Below, in pieces: positions 16,279 through 26,127 of a DNA stretch of 64,000 nt. The notes below the pieces were generated by a model. That model ran no database searches. It was not told the origin of the DNA and saw nothing but the letters and a program-made list of their open reading frames with translations. Source of the DNA: Streptomyces zhihengii (GTDB lineage Bacteria > Actinomycetota > Actinomycetes > Streptomycetales > Streptomycetaceae); the NCBI RefSeq assembly GCF_016919245.1, contig NZ_JAFEJA010000001.1:5419501-5483500 (forward strand), written 5' to 3'. The translations under genes and the position numbers were made by a program. The first letter of the stretch is position 1; each line of letters begins with the position of its first letter.

Positions 16279-17638
16279 TCAGGCGTCCCTGGGGGTCACC
16301 ACCATCGGCATCAGGTCCGCGTGGGCCACCGCCGAGGCGACCTCCTTCGGGACGTGGCCGGGGGCCGGGCGCAGCGACCAGCGGGACAGGATCGTGGCCA
16401 GCGCGATCGTCGCCTCGGTGTACACGAACGCGTCACCGATGCACTTGCGGTTGCCCGCGCCGAACGGGACGTAGGCGGTGCGCGCGATCTCCCCGCGCCG
16501 CTCGGGCAGCCAGCGGTCCGGGTCGAAGCGGTCGGCGTCCGCGTACACCCCGGGGTCGCGGTGCAGGGCGTAGAGGCTGAAGCCCACCTCGGTGCCGGGG
16601 GCAGCCGATAGCCGCCGAGTTCCACCTCCGCGGTGGTGCGGCGCATCAGCATGGTGACGCCGTGCAGCCGGATCACCTCGTCGAGGACCCGGCGCACGCC
16701 CTCCAGACGGGGCACGTCCTCGACGGAGACGGGGCGGTCGCCCACGACGTCCTTGATCTCGGCGACCAGCGCCGCCTCGACCTCGGGGCTCCCGGCGAGC
16801 TCGTGGAACGTCCAGGACAGGGTCGCGGCCGTGGTCTCGGCGCCGGCGAAGAGGATGGTGCTCAGCTCGTCCCTGACCTCGACGTCGGAGAGGGCGTCGC
16901 CGGTCTCGCCGTCCCTGGCCTCCAGCAGGACCGACAGCAGGTCGCCCTGCCCGCCGGACCCCGAGCGGCGGGTCTCGGCGACGACCTCGTCGATGACCTT
17001 GCGCAGGGTCGTGGCCGCCGCGTCGAAGTCGCGGTTGGCCCGGATCGGGAAGCGGTCGAGGAACCGCGGCGAGGCCGCCCGCATCAGCAGGTTCTTCAGG
17101 ACGACCGGCAGGTTCTCGCGGACCGCCACCACCGCGGGCCGGCCCAGGTCGGTGGAGAACAGCGTGGTGGCGAGGGTCTCGATGGAGTACTGGGCCATCA
17201 CCGCCTCCAGTTCGACGGTCTGCCCCGGTGTCCAGGAGTCCGCCAGCGCCCGGGCGTTGTCGCTCATCGCCCCGGTGTACTGGGCGATGCGCTGCGGGTG
17301 GAACATCGGCTGGATCAGCCGCCGGTGCCTGCGGTGCACCTCCCCGTCGGAGTTCGCGAGGCCGTTGCCCGCGAGCGGGCGCAGCCGGTCGAAGAAGCGG
17401 CCCTTCTCGAAGCTGCGCGCCTGGCGCACCGTCACCTCGTGGACGAGCTCGGCCGAGGTGGCGACGTACATCGGCAGCGTGCCCAGGTTGACGCGCACCA
17501 GGTCGCCGGAGTCGCGCAGCGACCTCAGGAAGCCGAGGGGCTCGCGCCAGAGGCTGAGCGCGTGGCCGAGGAGGGGATGCCTCCCGGTGCCACGGGCACC
17601 GATCGCAGGTCGGCCGCGGGAGTTCCGGCGAGGGTCAC
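16279..17638 (-). pseudogene. Cytochrome P450 of the terpene locus, interrupted by two single-base losses
   Basis: The reading frame is broken twice. Restoring one G/C at 17573-17576 and one at 16597-16601 gives a 453-aa P450. The restored protein has an N-terminal VPVAPGGIPLLGHALSLW segment, the I-helix AGAETT, the ExxR (EVIR) and the haem-binding FGAGNRKCIG. It resembles the pentalenene oxygenase (PtlI) type of P450 that oxidises sesquiterpenes. The GTG start has AAAGGA 7 nt upstream and lies 30 nt after the terpene synthase stop, so the two form one operon and the P450 probably oxidises the cyclase product. Both losses are in C/G runs with intact conserved sequence on each side, so sequence error is at least as likely as real inactivation. 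Confidence 0.85.
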
Positions 17639-17668
17639 GGGAGAATCCTTTCCGCTGGGGTGGAGGGG

Positions 17669-18778
17669 TTACAGGGCGGCACGTGCCGCGGCGGGGGCGG
17701 CGCAGGCGGCCGGATCGGCGTCGGGCGCGGGCACCAGGTCCCACCACCAGTCGACCGCCGGTATCCCGAGGGGCTCGTGACGGCCGTCGGTCGGGGCGTC
17801 GCTGAAGACCGGCGGCAGGTTCGCCGGGTCGTCCGGCGTGGTGTAGCGCACCGAGGTGATGCCCCAGTCCTGGGCGCCGCGGATGAAGCTGGACAGGCTC
17901 GCGAGGTACCGGCGCAACTGCGGGCTGCCCTCGCGGGAGAGCTGCTCCGCCAGCCGTACGTAGAGGCACATCACCCGGTCGCGCTGGGCGATCGCGGTCC
18001 GCAGCGCCTTCTTCGGGGACAGGCCCTCCTCCTCCAGCACGCGCAGGGCGTTGAGGTAGTAGCCGGAGGACCGGCGCTCCTTGTGGTGGGAGAAGATGTC
18101 GTTGTCCCAGGTGATGATGAACGAGGCCATCTCGGCGGCGGCGCGCACCGCGGTGCGGTCGCGCTCGTGCGGCTGGAGCTCGTAGCCGTGGCCCATCTCC
18201 AGCATCGGCAGCACCACCGAGGTCGCCCCGTCGTACAGCCGCATCAGGGTGTAGTCGTTGAGGTCGGGCACGGTGCCCGCGCGGCGGTGGGCGGCCTCCC
18301 AGACCACGGAGAAGAAGTACTCGCGCAGGGCGTCGATCCAGCGGGCGGTCTGCCCGGCGGTGCCGTAGCGGTCGACGCGCAGACGCAGGTCGCGCAGTCC
18401 GGCGGCGAGCGGGTCCTCCGTCATCATCGGCGCCTCGGGGTTCTGCGCCACGCGGATCAGGCGGTGCAGCAGCCCCGCCAGGTCGCCGGGCCGGTGCCCC
18501 AGTTCGCCCTCCTCGCAGTGGCCGTCGTCGACGCCGAACAGCCACAGCACGAAGTCGGCGAGGAGGGAGACGACCTCCTCGCGCCCCTCGGGCAGGATCC
18601 GCGCCGAGAAGGTGCCGATGTCCTGGACCACGAGCTTGGCGCGCAGCCCGTCCGAGCCGATGCGGAAGGTCTCCGCCCACGCCGCGGTCTGGACATCGAT
18701 GTCCGCGTGCCGTGGGTGGATGGCCGGCGGTATGGGCGTGAAGATCGGCGGGATGGTGGGGCCCGTCTCGGGGGTCAC
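17669..18778 (-). CDS. Class I sesquiterpene cyclase, selina-4(15),7(11)-diene synthase-like
   Basis: The 369-aa enzyme has the Asp-rich metal motif DDGHCE (residues 84-89), the NSE triad NDIFSHHKE (226-234), a pyrophosphate-sensing Arg180 with Asp183-Gly184 (RLYDG) and the C-terminal RY pair (311-312). All class I cyclase elements are therefore intact. From memory the sequence is very close to the characterised selina-4(15),7(11)-diene synthase of Streptomyces pristinaespiralis, which converts farnesyl diphosphate to a bicyclic sesquiterpene. The GTG at 18778 matches that protein's start region and has GAGAGG upstream. It is followed by a P450 and preceded by a conservon, from which it is separated by a strong hairpin. 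Confidence 0.9.
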   Translation of the reverse strand: MTPETGPTIPPIFTPIPPAIHPRHADIDVQTAAWAETFRIGSDGLRAKLVVQDIGTFSARILPEGREEVVSLLADFVLWLFGVDDGHCEEGELGHRPGDLAGLLHRLIRVAQNPEAPMMTEDPLAAGLRDLRLRVDRYGTAGQTARWIDALREYFFSVVWEAAHRRAGTVPDLNDYTLMRLYDGATSVVLPMLEMGHGYELQPHERDRTAVRAAAEMASFIITWDNDIFSHHKERRSSGYYLNALRVLEEEGLSPKKALRTAIAQRDRVMCLYVRLAEQLSREGSPQLRRYLASLSSFIRGAQDWGITSVRYTTPDDPANLPPVFSDAPTDGRHEPLGIPAVDWWWDLVPAPDADPAACAAPAAARAAL

Positions 18779-18827
18779 GGCGGCCTGCCTCTCGATGCGG
18801 GTGCGTCGCGTCAACAGCGTTGTCACA

Positions 18828-18865
18828 TGCGCAACGTGCACCACAGAGTGATCAACTATTGCGCA
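18828..18865. promoter_or_regulatory. Candidate operator upstream of the terpene cyclase
   Basis: TGCGCAA and TTGCGCA form an inverted repeat separated by 24 nt in an unusually AT-rich stretch 50-90 nt upstream of the cyclase start. Position and symmetry suggest a regulator site. No matching regulator gene is adjacent. Confidence 0.4.
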
Positions 18866-18923
18866 TCGTACTCAGCCATCTTGGCCGATCCAATAGGACG
18901 ATCCCCCGGCAGAACAGCACGAA

Positions 18924-18985
18924 GCGGGCGGCAATTGGCCGGAATCCTTGCCTGGAGCACCAAGGATTCCGGCCATGCCGCCCGC
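18924..18985 (-). terminator. Terminator after cvnD, near-perfect 25-bp stem
   Basis: The arms GGCCGGAATCCTTG and CAAGGATTCCGGCC are perfect and extend with one small bulge to GCGGGCGGCA/TGCCGCCCGC. It lies just downstream of cvnD in the direction of transcription and probably separates the conservon transcript from the cyclase-P450 transcript. Confidence 0.75.
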
Positions 18986-18996
18986 TGTGGTGAGCT

Positions 18997-19612
18997 TCAG
19001 CCCTGGTGGGCGCTCGCCAGCGTCTGGAGATACCGCATCAGCGCCATCAGCACGTCCCGGCTGGACGCCCGCGAACGCGCGTCGCACAGCACGATCGGCA
19101 CGTTCGCCGGCAGGTCGAGCGCCCCCGCAGCTCGTCCACCGGGTAGGCGGGCGCCTCCGGGAAGGAGTTGACGGCCACCACGAAGGGCACCCCCGCTCCT
19201 CCAGTCGGCCGATCACGTCGAAACTGACCTCCAGCCGGCGGGTGTCGACCAGCACGACGGCGCCCAGCGCGCCCTCGAACAGGCCGCGCCACAGGAACCA
19301 GAAGCGCTCCTGGCCCGGGGTGCCGAACAGGTAGAGCACCAGCTCCTCGTTGATGCTGATGCGTCCGAAGTCCATCGCGACGGTCGTCGAGGTCTTGCGC
19401 TCCACGCCCGCCGTGTCGTCGACGCCGACCCCGGCCTGGGTCATCGTCTCCTCGGTCGTCAGGGGCCTGATCTCGCTCACCGAGCCGACCAGGGTCGTCT
19501 TGCCGACGCCGAAGCCGCCCACGATGACCACCTTGACGGCGGCCGTCGCGGTCGCCGGCAGCACATCCTCGCTCCGCGGCCCAAGAGCCTGCTCAGAGCT
19601 TTCGAAGTCCAT
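18997..19612 (-). pseudogene. cvnD: Conservon GTPase CvnD, interrupted by two single-base losses
   Basis: Restoring one base at 19190-19194 and one at 19122-19126 gives a 205-aa small GTPase of the Ras/MglA-like CvnD family. The P-loop GGFGVGKTT, the switch region ending GTPGQERFWF and the specificity region VAVNSF are visible. CvnD is the GTP-binding member of the membrane-associated heterocomplex described for Streptomyces coelicolor conservons. It starts (ATG) inside cvnC with a 20-nt overlap, typical for these operons. The restored C-terminus ends in LMRYLQTLASAHQG, a normal CvnD end. No other lesions are seen. Confidence 0.85.
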
Positions 19613-19952
19613 CGATCACTGCCTCAATCAAAGCGCGGTCGGGGAGTACGGCCGCGCGGACGGGTGCACGGGCCAGCACCTTGTCGTCGGCCAACAGGTC
19701 GCTGAGCAGCACGGTGACCACACTCACCGGCAGGCTCAGATAGGCGGAGATCTCGGCCACCGACAACGGCGCCTGGCAGATCCTGATGATCGCCGCGTGC
19801 TCCGGCTGCATTCCGGGCTTGGGCCCCGACCTGGCCACGATGAGGGTGACCAGGTCTAAGGCGGTGGGCGAGGAGGAGCCGCTCCGGCCGCCCGTAATCA
19901 CGTACAGACGTTCCGGGCTGGCGTCCTCCCAGTCCGCGCCCGCGTCGCTCAC
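19593..19952 (-). CDS. cvnC: Conservon protein CvnC (DUF742)
   Basis: The 119-aa protein matches DUF742 throughout: the YVITGGRS start, a helix-turn-helix-like middle (PLSVAEISAYLSLPVSVVTVLLSD is the region, about residues 60-90) and the end LIEAVIDGLRKL. It is intact, unlike cvnA, cvnB and cvnD. The GTG start overlaps the cvnB stop in GTGA and its 3' end overlaps cvnD by 20 nt. CvnC is part of the conservon complex with a sensor-like ATPase, a roadblock protein and a GTPase; its biochemical role is not established. Confidence 0.92.
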   Translation of the reverse strand: MSDAGADWEDASPERLYVITGGRSGSSSPTALDLVTLIVARSGPKPGMQPEHAAIIRICQAPLSVAEISAYLSLPVSVVTVLLSDLLADDKVLARAPVRAAVLPDRALIEAVIDGLRKL

Positions 19953-20363
19953 GCGGTCGGTCCTTCATGCCGCGGCGGCGTGCTCAGGTGCTCTCCGATC
20001 CGCAGTACGAGGTCCCGCATGCGCTGGCCCATCAGCCCCGCGTCGACGCCCTCGTCGGCGAGCACGGCGAGGTAGGCACCCGCGCCGCCGCCATCAGATA
20101 GAAGAAGCCGCCGTTCATCTCGATCACCACGAGGCGCATCTGGCCGTCACCGTGCGGGAGTTCCGCGGCCACGGCGCCCGCCAGGCTCTGCAGGCCCGCA
20201 CAGGCGGCGGCCAGCCGGTCCGCGGTGTCGGTGTCCGAGCCGTACTGCGCCATCCGCAGTCCGTCGGCGGAAAGGACGACGACGTTCCGGTCTGCGGTAC
20301 GCCCTCTGCCAGGTCCTTGAGCATCCAGTCCATGTTGGTCTGGTGGGACTGCCGCTGAATCAT
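19949..20363 (-). pseudogene. cvnB: Conservon roadblock/LC7 protein CvnB, interrupted by two single-base losses
   Basis: Restoring one G at 20289-20290 and one C at 20085-20086 gives a 138-aa roadblock/LC7 protein. The N-terminus MIQRQSHQTNMDWMLKDL, the core VVLSADGLRMAQYG and VVIEMNGGFFYLMAAG are typical CvnB. Such proteins resemble MglB, a GTPase-activating partner of MglA-like GTPases, so CvnB probably acts on CvnD. The ATG overlaps the cvnA stop in ATGA and the stop overlaps the cvnC GTG. The breaks interrupt otherwise normal sequence. Confidence 0.85.
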
Positions 20364-21839
20364 GGCTGCTCGTTTCCGTTGTTCGTCTTGGAGGTGTCAC
20401 CGGACAGGCCGTTCTGGAAGGCGGCGAGCCACATGCCGGGCTGCACCGCCGGTTCGGCTTCCGGCTCGGGCTCCGGTGCGGTCGGGTGGGCTGCGAATGC
20501 TTCGGCAGGGGCACTGACACGTGACTTGCGGCGCCGCTGGGGCAGCCCGCCCGCCGTCCGCTCCGTCACCGTGAGTGCCTCCTCGTCCCGGGGAGTGGCT
20601 GGCTCGGGCCCGTGGCCTCCCGCTGCGGCCGCGCGGGGGCGGGCGCCCGGGGCGGCAGGGGGCCGGGGCGGGGGCGGAACCGGTGGCCCGGGGGCCGGAC
20701 GCCGTGCCGATGCCGTGCGCCAGACCGGTGGCCGACGCGGAGGTGGTGATCAGGTCCTGCGGCACGACGAGGACGGCACGCACGCCGCCGTAGGCGGACG
20801 AGCGCAGCGAGACCTGGAAGCCGTACGCCTGCGCCAGCCGGCCGACCACCGCGAGGCCCAGGCGGGGGTCTCGCCCAGGTCGTTGACGTCGATGCCCTGC
20901 TGGGCCTGGCGGAGCATCCGCTCGGCCCGCTGGCGGGCCTCCTCGCTCATGCTGACGCCGCCGTCCTCGATCTCGATGGCGATGCCCGACTGGACGTCCA
21001 CCGCGGTGAGATGGACCCGGGTCTGCGGCGGCGAGTAGCGGGTGGCGTTGTCCAGCAGCTCCGACAGGGCGTGGATGAGCGGCTCGACGGCGGAGCCGAC
21101 GACGGCCACCTCCGACACGGTGTGCAGCTCGACGCGCTGGTAGTCGATGATGCGGGACATCGCGCCGCGCATGACGCTGTACAGCGGGACGGACTTGCTC
21201 CACTGGCGCCCGGGGCGCGCGCCGCCGAGCACGGCGATGGAGTCGGCCAGCCGCCGATCAGCGCGGTGCCGTGGTCGATGCGCAGCAGGTCGCCGAAGAC
21301 CTCGGGGTCCGGCCGTGCCGGTCCTCCATCTCCCGCAGCTCCTGGGCCTGCTGGTGGACGATGGCCTGCACGCGGCGGGCGATGTTCACGAAGGCGCGCT
21401 GCGCGGATCCGCGCAGGTCCTCCTCGGCGCTCACCGCGTCGACCACGGAGCGCAGCACCGCGCGGTGCTCGGCCGAGACGTCGAGCGAGGCGAGCACGTC
21501 CTCGGGGAAGGCGCCCTTGCGGAGTTCACCCACCACATGGGGCAGCAGTTCGCCGGCGAGACGGCTGGTCTCGGCCGACTGGCGGGCGTTCTCCGCCTCC
21601 TGCGCGGCGAGCCGGTCGCGGAGCTCGGCGATCACCTGGCCGCGCCGCACCACCTCCGCGCAGGCCAGACCGACGGCGACCACGGTCACCGCGGAGACGA
21701 TCACGACGGGCGTGCGGGCCGATGCGGAGACCAGGAAGACGGCCACGATCGCGGCGGCGACGGTCGCGGCAACGGGCAGTTGCCACACGAGGCCGGACCT
21801 CGGCCGCGGACTTCCGGTCGACGTTCCCTGTCGAACCAT
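20360..21839 (-). pseudogene. cvnA: Conservon sensor kinase-like protein CvnA, interrupted by about five single-base losses
   Basis: Frame analysis needs restored bases at 21309-21310, 21253 and 20864-20868, plus two between about 20590 and 20690. Together these give a 494-aa product. Two membrane helices near the N-terminus (about residues 20-65) are followed by a coiled region, a nitrate-sensor/histidine-kinase-like helical domain and a GHKL ATPase domain (ELLDNATRYSPP as N-box, LGLAVVGRLA as G-box). The C-terminal tail is Pro-rich and variable. CvnA is the membrane sensor of the conservon complex. The inner ATG at 21839 has GAGG 6 nt upstream; another in-frame ATG lies 6 nt before it. Downstream cvnB, C and D overlap in series. 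Confidence 0.85.
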
Positions 21840-21962
21840 CAGCATCCTCAGAATCGAACGGGAAAGATCATATGACGACGGGCGGGAGCATATCCCGGTC
21901 AGAGACGGGCTGTTGACGCCGGGGCGAGCCGGTGGCGCGATGTCGGCGGCCGAAAACACAAG

Positions 21963-21997
21963 GAGGCGCGCCGGGCTCCGAGAGCCCGGCGCGCCTC
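21963..21997 (-). terminator. Terminator after pepN, perfect 16-bp stem
   Basis: GAGGCGCGCCGGGCTC pairs perfectly with GAGCCCGGCGCGCCTC over a 3-nt loop. On the minus strand it is followed by CTTGTGTTTT, making it a good terminator for pepN and an insulator in front of the conservon. A second, weaker hairpin lies at 22044-22084. Confidence 0.8.
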
Positions 21998-22126
21998 TAT
22001 TCCCGGAAGTTCCGGTTCCTCCTGGGGTTTTGCGGCACGGCCCGCGAAGGGCGCCCGAGTCCCCGTGGACTTGGGCGCCTTCGCAGATGTCCTGTGCCGG
22101 GCCGCCGTTTCCGCGGCCCCGCGGTG

Positions 22127-24700
22127 CTACCGCGCCGCCGCCGCGTCCGCGGCCTGGGCGCGCAGCGCCCGCTCGACGCCGGACCGCGACTCCGACACCA
22201 GCCGGCGCAGCGCGGCGTTGGGCTGAGCCGAGGCCAGCCAGGCGTCGGTCGCGTCCAGGGTCTCCTGGGAGACCTGGAGCGCCGGGTAGAGCCCGATCGC
22301 GACCTGCTGGGCCATCTCGTGGCTGCGGGACTCCCACACCCCCTTGACCGCCGCGAAGTACCGCTCCGTGTACGCGGCGAGCAGCTCGCGCTGGTCGGTC
22401 TGCACGAAGCCGGCGATCACCGACTCCTGCACGGCGTTGGGGAGCTTGTCGCCCTCCACCACCGAGACCCAGGCCTCCTCCTTGGCGGCCCCGGTCGGGC
22501 GCGCGGCCCGTGCGGTGGCCGCGTGGCGCTCACCGGCGGCCGTGCGGTCCCGCTCGTACTCGCCCGCGATGTCGTCCTCGTCGAGGACGCCCGTGGCGGC
22601 CAGGCGCTCCACGAACGCCCAGCGCAGCTCGGTGTCGACGGTCAGACCCTCGATCGTCTCCGTCCCGTCCAGCAGGGCCTGGAGCAGGTCGAGCTGCTGC
22701 GGGGTGCGGGCCGTCGCCGCGAACGCCCGCGCCCAGGCGAGCTGGTGGTCGCTGCCCGCGTCGGCCGCGCGCAGATGCGCCAGGGTGGCGTCCGTCCACT
22801 GCGTCAGACCCGCCTCGCGCCAGGCCGGGTCGGCGTACTGGTCCACGGCGAGCTTCACCTGGCGGTGCAGCGACTGGACCACGCCGATGTCGGACTCCTT
22901 GCCGATGCCGGACAGCACCAGTGCCAGGTAGTCGCGGGTGGCGAGCTCCCCGTCGCGGGTCATGTCCCAGGCCGAGGCCCAGCACAGCGCACGGGGCAGC
23001 GACTCGGCGAAGTCGCCGAGGTGCTCGGTGACCTGCCGCAGCGACTCGTCGTCCAGGCGCACCTTGGCGTAGGACAGGTCGTCGTCGTTGAGCAGCACCA
23101 CGGCCGGACGGGCACGGCCCACCAGGGCCGGGACCTCGGTCAGTTCGCCGTCCACGTCCAGCTCGACCCGCTCGGTGCGCACCAGCTTGCCGGCCTCGTC
23201 GAGGTCGTACAGGCCCACCGCGATCCGGTGCGGGCGCAGCACCGGCTCGCCCTTCGCGCCGGCGGGCAGCGCCGGGGCCTCCTGCCGCACCGCGAAGGCG
23301 GTGATCGCACCGGACTCGTCGGTGGTGATCTCCGGGCGCAGCACGTTGATGCCGGCCGTCTCCAGCCATGCCTTCGACCAGGTCTTCAGGTCGCGGCCGC
23401 TGGTCTCCTCCAGCGCGCCGAGCAGGTCCGACAGACGGGTGTTGCCGAAGGCGTGCCGCTTGAAGTAGCCCTGCACGCCCCGGAAGAACTCGTCCTGGCC
23501 CACGTAGGCGACGAGCTGCTTCAGGACGGAGGCGCCCTTGGCATAGGTGATGCCGTCGAAATTCACGAGAACGTCATCGAGATCGTTGATCTCGGCCATG
23601 ATCGGGTGCGTCGACGGGAGCTGGTCCTGCCGGTAGGCCCAGGTCTTCATGGAGTTCGCGAACGTGGTCCAGGAGTGCGGCCACTTCGAGCCCGGGGCGT
23701 GCGCCTGGCAGGCGATCGAGGTGTAGGTGGCGAACGACTCGTTCAGCCACAGGTCGTTCCACCACTCCATGGTGACGAGGTCGCCGAACCACATGTGCGC
23801 GAGCTCGTGGAGGATCGTCTCGGCGCGCACCTCGTACGCCGCGTCCGTCACCTTCGAGCGGAAGACGTACTGGTCGCGGATGGTCACCGCGCCCGCGTTC
23901 TCCATCGCCCCGGCGTTGAACTCGGGCACGAAGAGCTGGTCGTACTTGGCGAACGGGTAGGCGTAGTCGAACTTCTCCTGGAACCAGTCGAAGCCCTGCC
24001 GGGTGACGTCGAAGATCGCGTCGGCGTCCAGGTACTCGGCGAGCGAGGGCCGGCAGTAGATGCCCAGCGGGACGCTCTGCCCGTCCTTCTCGTAGGAGCT
24101 GTGGACGCTGTGGTACGGGCCCGCGATCAGCGCGGTGATGTACGTCGAGATCCGCGGCGTCGGCTCGAAGCGCCAGACGCCGTCCTCGGGCTCGGGGGTC
24201 GGCGAGTTCGAGATCACGGTCCAGCCGTCGGGGGCCTTCACGGTGAACCGGAAGGTCGCCTTGAGGTCCGGCTGCTCGAAGTTCGCGAACACCCGGCGGG
24301 CGTCCGGGACCTCGAACTGTGTATACAGGTACGCCTGCTGGTCGACGGGGTCGACGAAGCGGTGCAGGCCCTCACCGGTGTTGGTGTACGAGCAGTCCGC
24401 GACGACCGTGAGCTCGTTGTCCCCGGCCTTCAGGTGCTTCAGCGCGATCCGCGAGTCCCGGAAGACCGCGGCCACGTCGAGCGCGTGGCCGTTGAGCACG
24501 ACCTCGTGCACGGCGGGGGCGACCAGATCGACGAAGGTCTCCGCCCCGTCCTCGGCGGAGGCGAAGCGTACGGTGGTCCTGGACCGGTAGGTCCCGCCCT
24601 CCTGCGCTCCGGAGAGATCGAGGTCGATCTCGTAGGAGTCAACGGTGAGCAGGCGCGCACGCTGCTGCGCCTCGTCACGGGTCAGGTTTGTGCCAGGCAC
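22127..24700 (-). CDS. pepN: Aminopeptidase N (M1 metallopeptidase)
   Basis: The 857-aa cytoplasmic enzyme carries the M1 signature GAMEN (NAGAMENAGAV) and the zinc site HELAH followed by the Glu in NESFA 18 residues later. An N-terminal beta domain and a long C-terminal helical ERAP1-like domain complete the family layout. It removes N-terminal amino acids from peptides. The GTG start at 24700 (VPGTNLTRDEAQQRA) has GGAG 8 nt upstream; longer frames lack a site. A second M1 gene with the same start pattern (VPGENLSRDEARTRA) is at 34169-36733. The gene stands alone, with terminators on both sides. Confidence 0.95.
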   Translation of the reverse strand: MPGTNLTRDEAQQRARLLTVDSYEIDLDLSGAQEGGTYRSRTTVRFASAEDGAETFVDLVAPAVHEVVLNGHALDVAAVFRDSRIALKHLKAGDNELTVVADCSYTNTGEGLHRFVDPVDQQAYLYTQFEVPDARRVFANFEQPDLKATFRFTVKAPDGWTVISNSPTPEPEDGVWRFEPTPRISTYITALIAGPYHSVHSSYEKDGQSVPLGIYCRPSLAEYLDADAIFDVTRQGFDWFQEKFDYAYPFAKYDQLFVPEFNAGAMENAGAVTIRDQYVFRSKVTDAAYEVRAETILHELAHMWFGDLVTMEWWNDLWLNESFATYTSIACQAHAPGSKWPHSWTTFANSMKTWAYRQDQLPSTHPIMAEINDLDDVLVNFDGITYAKGASVLKQLVAYVGQDEFFRGVQGYFKRHAFGNTRLSDLLGALEETSGRDLKTWSKAWLETAGINVLRPEITTDESGAITAFAVRQEAPALPAGAKGEPVLRPHRIAVGLYDLDEAGKLVRTERVELDVDGELTEVPALVGRARPAVVLLNDDDLSYAKVRLDDESLRQVTEHLGDFAESLPRALCWASAWDMTRDGELATRDYLALVLSGIGKESDIGVVQSLHRQVKLAVDQYADPAWREAGLTQWTDATLAHLRAADAGSDHQLAWARAFAATARTPQQLDLLQALLDGTETIEGLTVDTELRWAFVERLAATGVLDEDDIAGEYERDRTAAGERHAATARAARPTGAAKEEAWVSVVEGDKLPNAVQESVIAGFVQTDQRELLAAYTERYFAAVKGVWESRSHEMAQQVAIGLYPALQVSQETLDATDAWLASAQPNAALRRLVSESRSGVERALRAQAADAAAAR

Positions 24701-24811
24701 CCGGTCATCTCCTCGGTTTGCGATGTTTGCGGCCATCCTTCCACGCGGCACCCCCCTCGCGCCCGGGGGAATCGGCGCCGCTGCGCGTGGCTCCGGGGCG
24801 GGCACGCCGAA

Positions 24812-24840
24812 GGGGCGGGCGCCCTCGCGGCGCCCGCCCC
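24812..24840 (-). terminator. Terminator after asd, perfect 12-bp stem
   Basis: GGGGCGGGCGCC pairs with GGCGCCCGCCCC around a 5-nt loop, 20 nt beyond the asd stop codon in the direction of transcription. Confidence 0.7.
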
Positions 24841-24859
24841 CTCGGTGTCGTCCGGCGCC

Positions 24860-26113
<1,254 letters not shown>

Positions 26114-26127
26114 TCACCGCCCTGCGG

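Noticed and set aside
16279..21839. Reading each fragment of the broken cvn and P450 genes as separate short genes.
   Set aside because: Fragments join into single conserved proteins when single bases are restored, and fragment ends do not match any domain borders.
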